This document shows, piece after piece, positions 61,653-64,000 of a stretch of 64,000 nucleotides of DNA; the stretch's first letter is position 1; each line of letters begins with the position of its first letter. Location of the stretch: the NCBI GenBank assembly GCA_031268145.1, contig JAIRXS010000020.1, positions 1-64,000 of the forward strand, read 5' to 3'. The translations under genes were made by a program, and so were the position numbers. The notes under the pieces were generated by a model. The model had not been told where the DNA came from, did no database searches, and worked only from the letters and a program-made list of their open reading frames with translations. The stretch is from Candidatus Endomicrobiellum siamense. Lineage in GTDB: Bacteria > Elusimicrobiota > Endomicrobiia > Endomicrobiales > Endomicrobiaceae.

Positions 61653-63767
61653 ATGAAACAAAAAATATTAATTTTTATTTTATATTTTATTTTATCGATA
61701 CTTAGTACGCCTTCTTTTGCGACAAGATATGATGCATACAAATCTTTCTTACAAGGAATTTATAGCTTAAAAACAAACAATATATCCAAAGCTACAAAGA
61801 ATCTAGAGCATACTACACAACTAGACAAAGAGTCAATAGCAGCGCACTGCAACCTTGCATATCTTTATCTGCAAGAAGCACAGCAAGATAAAGCATTACA
61901 AATGGCTGAAGAATTAAAAAAACTTGACAGTAATAACCCAAAAACCACTTCGTCATTGGCTATTTTTTACATGATAACCAACAAACTTGAGTTAGCTAAA
62001 AAGCTCTGGGAAAAAACTCTTCAACTAGACCCTGAAAATGAAGTTGCAACAGCTTATATAGCTTCCTTATACCAAATTGACAATAAACTAGACGAATCTT
62101 TAGATTATTGGACAAAATTTTCTAAACAACAACCTGAAAATCCTTTAGGGCACCTCCAGCTTGGCAATATACAAGAAAAATTGGGATTACACCAAGAAGC
62201 ATTAAAATCTTACGAAAAAACAATAAAAATTAATCCAAATATCAAAAACGCTTTTTTAGCTAAGGCTTATATTTATGAGAATTTAGGGCAATTAAAATTT
62301 GCAATAAAAGAGTATAAAAGATATATAGCTAACTTTCCTCAGGATGTACCTGTGCTTTCCCAGTTAGGGAAATGTTGCTATGATGTAAAAAATTATTCTG
62401 ATGCAAAACATGCTTTATTAAAAGCAAAAAAAATATCTTTTTATGACATAAAAACAAATTACTGGCTTGCTATGGTTTATGAAAAGACCAATCAAATTGA
62501 TAAAGCTATTGCTCTTCTTAAAGCTATTGTAAAAAAAGAACAAAAAAATATTGCCTTTTTAGCAAAGTTAGGCCATTATTATGCTTTAAAACAAAATTAT
62601 AAAAAAGCAGAAAAATACTTTTTAGAAGCTTTATCAATACAACCAAACAATAAAGAAATACTTTATTTAACATCTTTAAACTATATAGATTGGGGCAAAT
62701 ACAATGAAGCTATAGACTGTCTTAATAAAATAATTAAAGAGTTTCCAGATTTTGCAGACGCTTATTTCTATTTAGAATTTTCTTACGATAAAGACAAAGA
62801 TTTTCTTCAAGCGGAAAAAGCTCTTTTACAAGCAATAAAATTAAATCCAAAACATTCTCAAGCTCTTAACTATCTAGGTTATAGTTATGCGCAACAAGGA
62901 ATTAAATTAGACCTGTCAAAAGAATTTATAGCAAAATCTTTAAGTTTAGAACCAAAATACACCAATTTTATAGACTCTTTGGGGTTGCTTTATTTTAAAA
63001 TGGGGAAATTTTATCTTGCGGAAAAAACATTTATTTACGCACTAGGTATCGCACAAAATACTCTTACATATACTCTTTTAGGCGACACTTATCTTGCTTT
63101 AAAAAATTATACTAATGCATGGATTGCGTATTCTTTATCTTATGACTTCAAACAAAATAAATATATTGAAAAAAAATTGCGCTTTGCCGAGTCACAAATG
63201 CCAAAAGAAGAGTTATATAACTTACTATTATTAAGAAGTAAAAACAATTATGACAGATTATTCTCATTTAAAACAGGATTTAAAACAAAGATTAGCTCAA
63301 AAATATTAAGTAGACCATGTTATATATCAATGATATATAACAAGAAAAAAAACATACAACTTAGCTTAGCTTATTCAGCTGTTTTAAGTGGTATGCACAT
63401 AATAATTGAAGATAAAACTGTAAAGATTGAACCCAAAGCCATAAAAAATGAAATACCTCAAGATTTACTTGATATAATATATCAATCGATTGATATATTC
63501 AATGATAATTTTTATAAACAGTTTTTAGATATAAAACCTATAGAAAAAGGCAGCAACTTAACATACTCAAAAGATGATTCTACCTTAACACTAGATTCTA
63601 ACACCGCATTAATAAAAAATTTTTCAAAAAACAATATAATAGTAGAAGTTCTAAAATATGAAAACTTTGTAGCTTCAAAAATACCAACAAAAATAAAGAT
63701 ATACATTCCTTCCATAAATATAAAAATAGTACTAACCGCTACAAAAATCTCTCAATTGATGGAATAA
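61653..63767 (+). CDS. Large exported TPR protein
   Basis: A 704-aa protein with a signal peptide (LIFILYFILSILSTPSFA) and about 13 TPR units from ~30 to ~510 (for example NPLGHLQLGNIQEKLGLHQE and PKHSQALNYLGYSYAQQG). The last ~190 residues have no TPRs and alternate strands (IISSKI..., VEVLKYENFVASKI), perhaps a lipid- or polymer-binding end. ATG at 61653 with AAGGA upstream. Such proteins serve envelope assembly. It lies 5 bases before ispE. Confidence 0.82.
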   Translation: MKQKILIFILYFILSILSTPSFATRYDAYKSFLQGIYSLKTNNISKATKNLEHTTQLDKESIAAHCNLAYLYLQEAQQDKALQMAEELKKLDSNNPKTTSSLAIFYMITNKLELAKKLWEKTLQLDPENEVATAYIASLYQIDNKLDESLDYWTKFSKQQPENPLGHLQLGNIQEKLGLHQEALKSYEKTIKINPNIKNAFLAKAYIYENLGQLKFAIKEYKRYIANFPQDVPVLSQLGKCCYDVKNYSDAKHALLKAKKISFYDIKTNYWLAMVYEKTNQIDKAIALLKAIVKKEQKNIAFLAKLGHYYALKQNYKKAEKYFLEALSIQPNNKEILYLTSLNYIDWGKYNEAIDCLNKIIKEFPDFADAYFYLEFSYDKDKDFLQAEKALLQAIKLNPKHSQALNYLGYSYAQQGIKLDLSKEFIAKSLSLEPKYTNFIDSLGLLYFKMGKFYLAEKTFIYALGIAQNTLTYTLLGDTYLALKNYTNAWIAYSLSYDFKQNKYIEKKLRFAESQMPKEELYNLLLLRSKNNYDRLFSFKTGFKTKISSKILSRPCYISMIYNKKKNIQLSLAYSAVLSGMHIIIEDKTVKIEPKAIKNEIPQDLLDIIYQSIDIFNDNFYKQFLDIKPIEKGSNLTYSKDDSTLTLDSNTALIKNFSKNNIIVEVLKYENFVASKIPTKIKIYIPSINIKIVLTATKISQLME

Positions 63768-63772
63768 AAAAA

Positions 63773-64000
63773 ATGAAAATTATTTTAAAATCTCCAGCAA
63801 AAGTTAATTTATTTCTTGAAATTAAAAATAAACGTGATGATGGATATCATAATCTAGAAAGTATTATGCAAACAATAAGCTTGTATGACGAACTTTCTTT
63901 CGAAAATGCTAATAAAGATATAATTTTAGAATGTGATGACAAATCTTTGCCTTGCGATAAAAAAAACTTGATTTATAAAGCAGCTCTTGCTGTAAAAACA
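63773..64000 (+). CDS. ispE: 4-diphosphocytidyl-2-C-methyl-D-erythritol kinase, N-terminal part
   Basis: The first 76 residues of IspE (GHMP kinase): KSPAKVNLFLEIKNKRDDGYH and NLESIMQTISLYDELSF are unmistakable. It runs off the end of the window. IspE phosphorylates an intermediate of the methylerythritol phosphate isoprenoid pathway, which suggests that route here. It starts 5 bases after the TPR gene. Confidence 0.93.
   Translation, partial: MKIILKSPAKVNLFLEIKNKRDDGYHNLESIMQTISLYDELSFENANKDIILECDDKSLPCDKKNLIYKAALAVKT

Overview
The window is a 64 kb piece of a low-GC (roughly 30% by eye) bacterial chromosome with an outer membrane: it carries Lnt, a SurA-type parvulin, a PorV/PorQ-like barrel protein, a secreted subtilase with a FlgD-like C-terminal domain, an ORF encoding an MltD-like transglycosylase, and several TPR proteins. 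Anaerobic life is suggested by class III ribonucleotide reductase (nrdD/nrdG) and a membrane pyrophosphatase. The small H1-like Lys-rich protein, the DUF4416 protein, the PorV/FlgD-type proteins and the mix of tight operons with decaying accessory genes fit Elusimicrobiota, most likely an Endomicrobium-like gut or protist-associated lineage. That assignment is inference; no 16S gene is present.

Layout. 1-1970 is accessory: the end of a small secreted protein, an ORF6N/phospholipase-D-like gene and a dispersed repeat. 1970-7320 is a minus-strand block prfB (with a programmed +1 frameshift), lnt and secA. 7321-10860 is accessory: an orphan MNT nucleotidyltransferase and a large hybrid histidine kinase whose N-terminal ~260 residues look like a cyclodipeptide synthase, with a C10 tract exactly at the domain junction. 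10860-16002 is a minus-strand envelope/energy block (TM1266-like protein, polysaccharide deacetylase, dolichol/phytol-kinase-like protein, M50-like protease, hppA, mazG). 16003-17315 holds a 126-bp MITE-like element with a perfect 10-bp target duplication and an MNT/HEPN pair. 17316-26713 runs comM, subtilase, decayed subtilase prodomain copy, PorV-like protein, pth, rplY, prs, glmU and an H1-like protein. 26743-32271 holds an excisionase-type HTH protein, TPR protein, a signal-peptide-bearing beta-CASP nuclease-like protein, argS and a nitroreductase. 32358-41088 holds uvrD/pcrA, an S41 peptidase, lytic transglycosylase, metallophosphoesterase, DUF4416 protein and a ZIP transporter.

41288-48966 includes a C-terminally truncated pyruvate kinase, a truncated RelE-like toxin, nrdD-nrdG, obgE-rpmA-rplU and an aminotransferase. 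Two tRNAs (Arg, His) follow, then a pseudogene graveyard (49171-51632: two broken Fic genes and an AlbA_2 fragment), then two minus-strand tRNAs (Gly, Leu) behind gapA-pgk-secG. The last part, 54945-64000, is plus-strand housekeeping: proA, ychF, terC-like, two parvulins, pdxA, rimI-like, a large TPR protein and the start of ispE.

The most interesting signals are the cyclodipeptide-synthase-like/PAS/kinase/receiver fusion with its slippable poly-C junction, the MITE family with a visible target-site duplication, the palindrome over the gapA promoter, the exported beta-CASP protein, and the truncated pyruvate kinase with an out-of-frame remnant of its lost domain.
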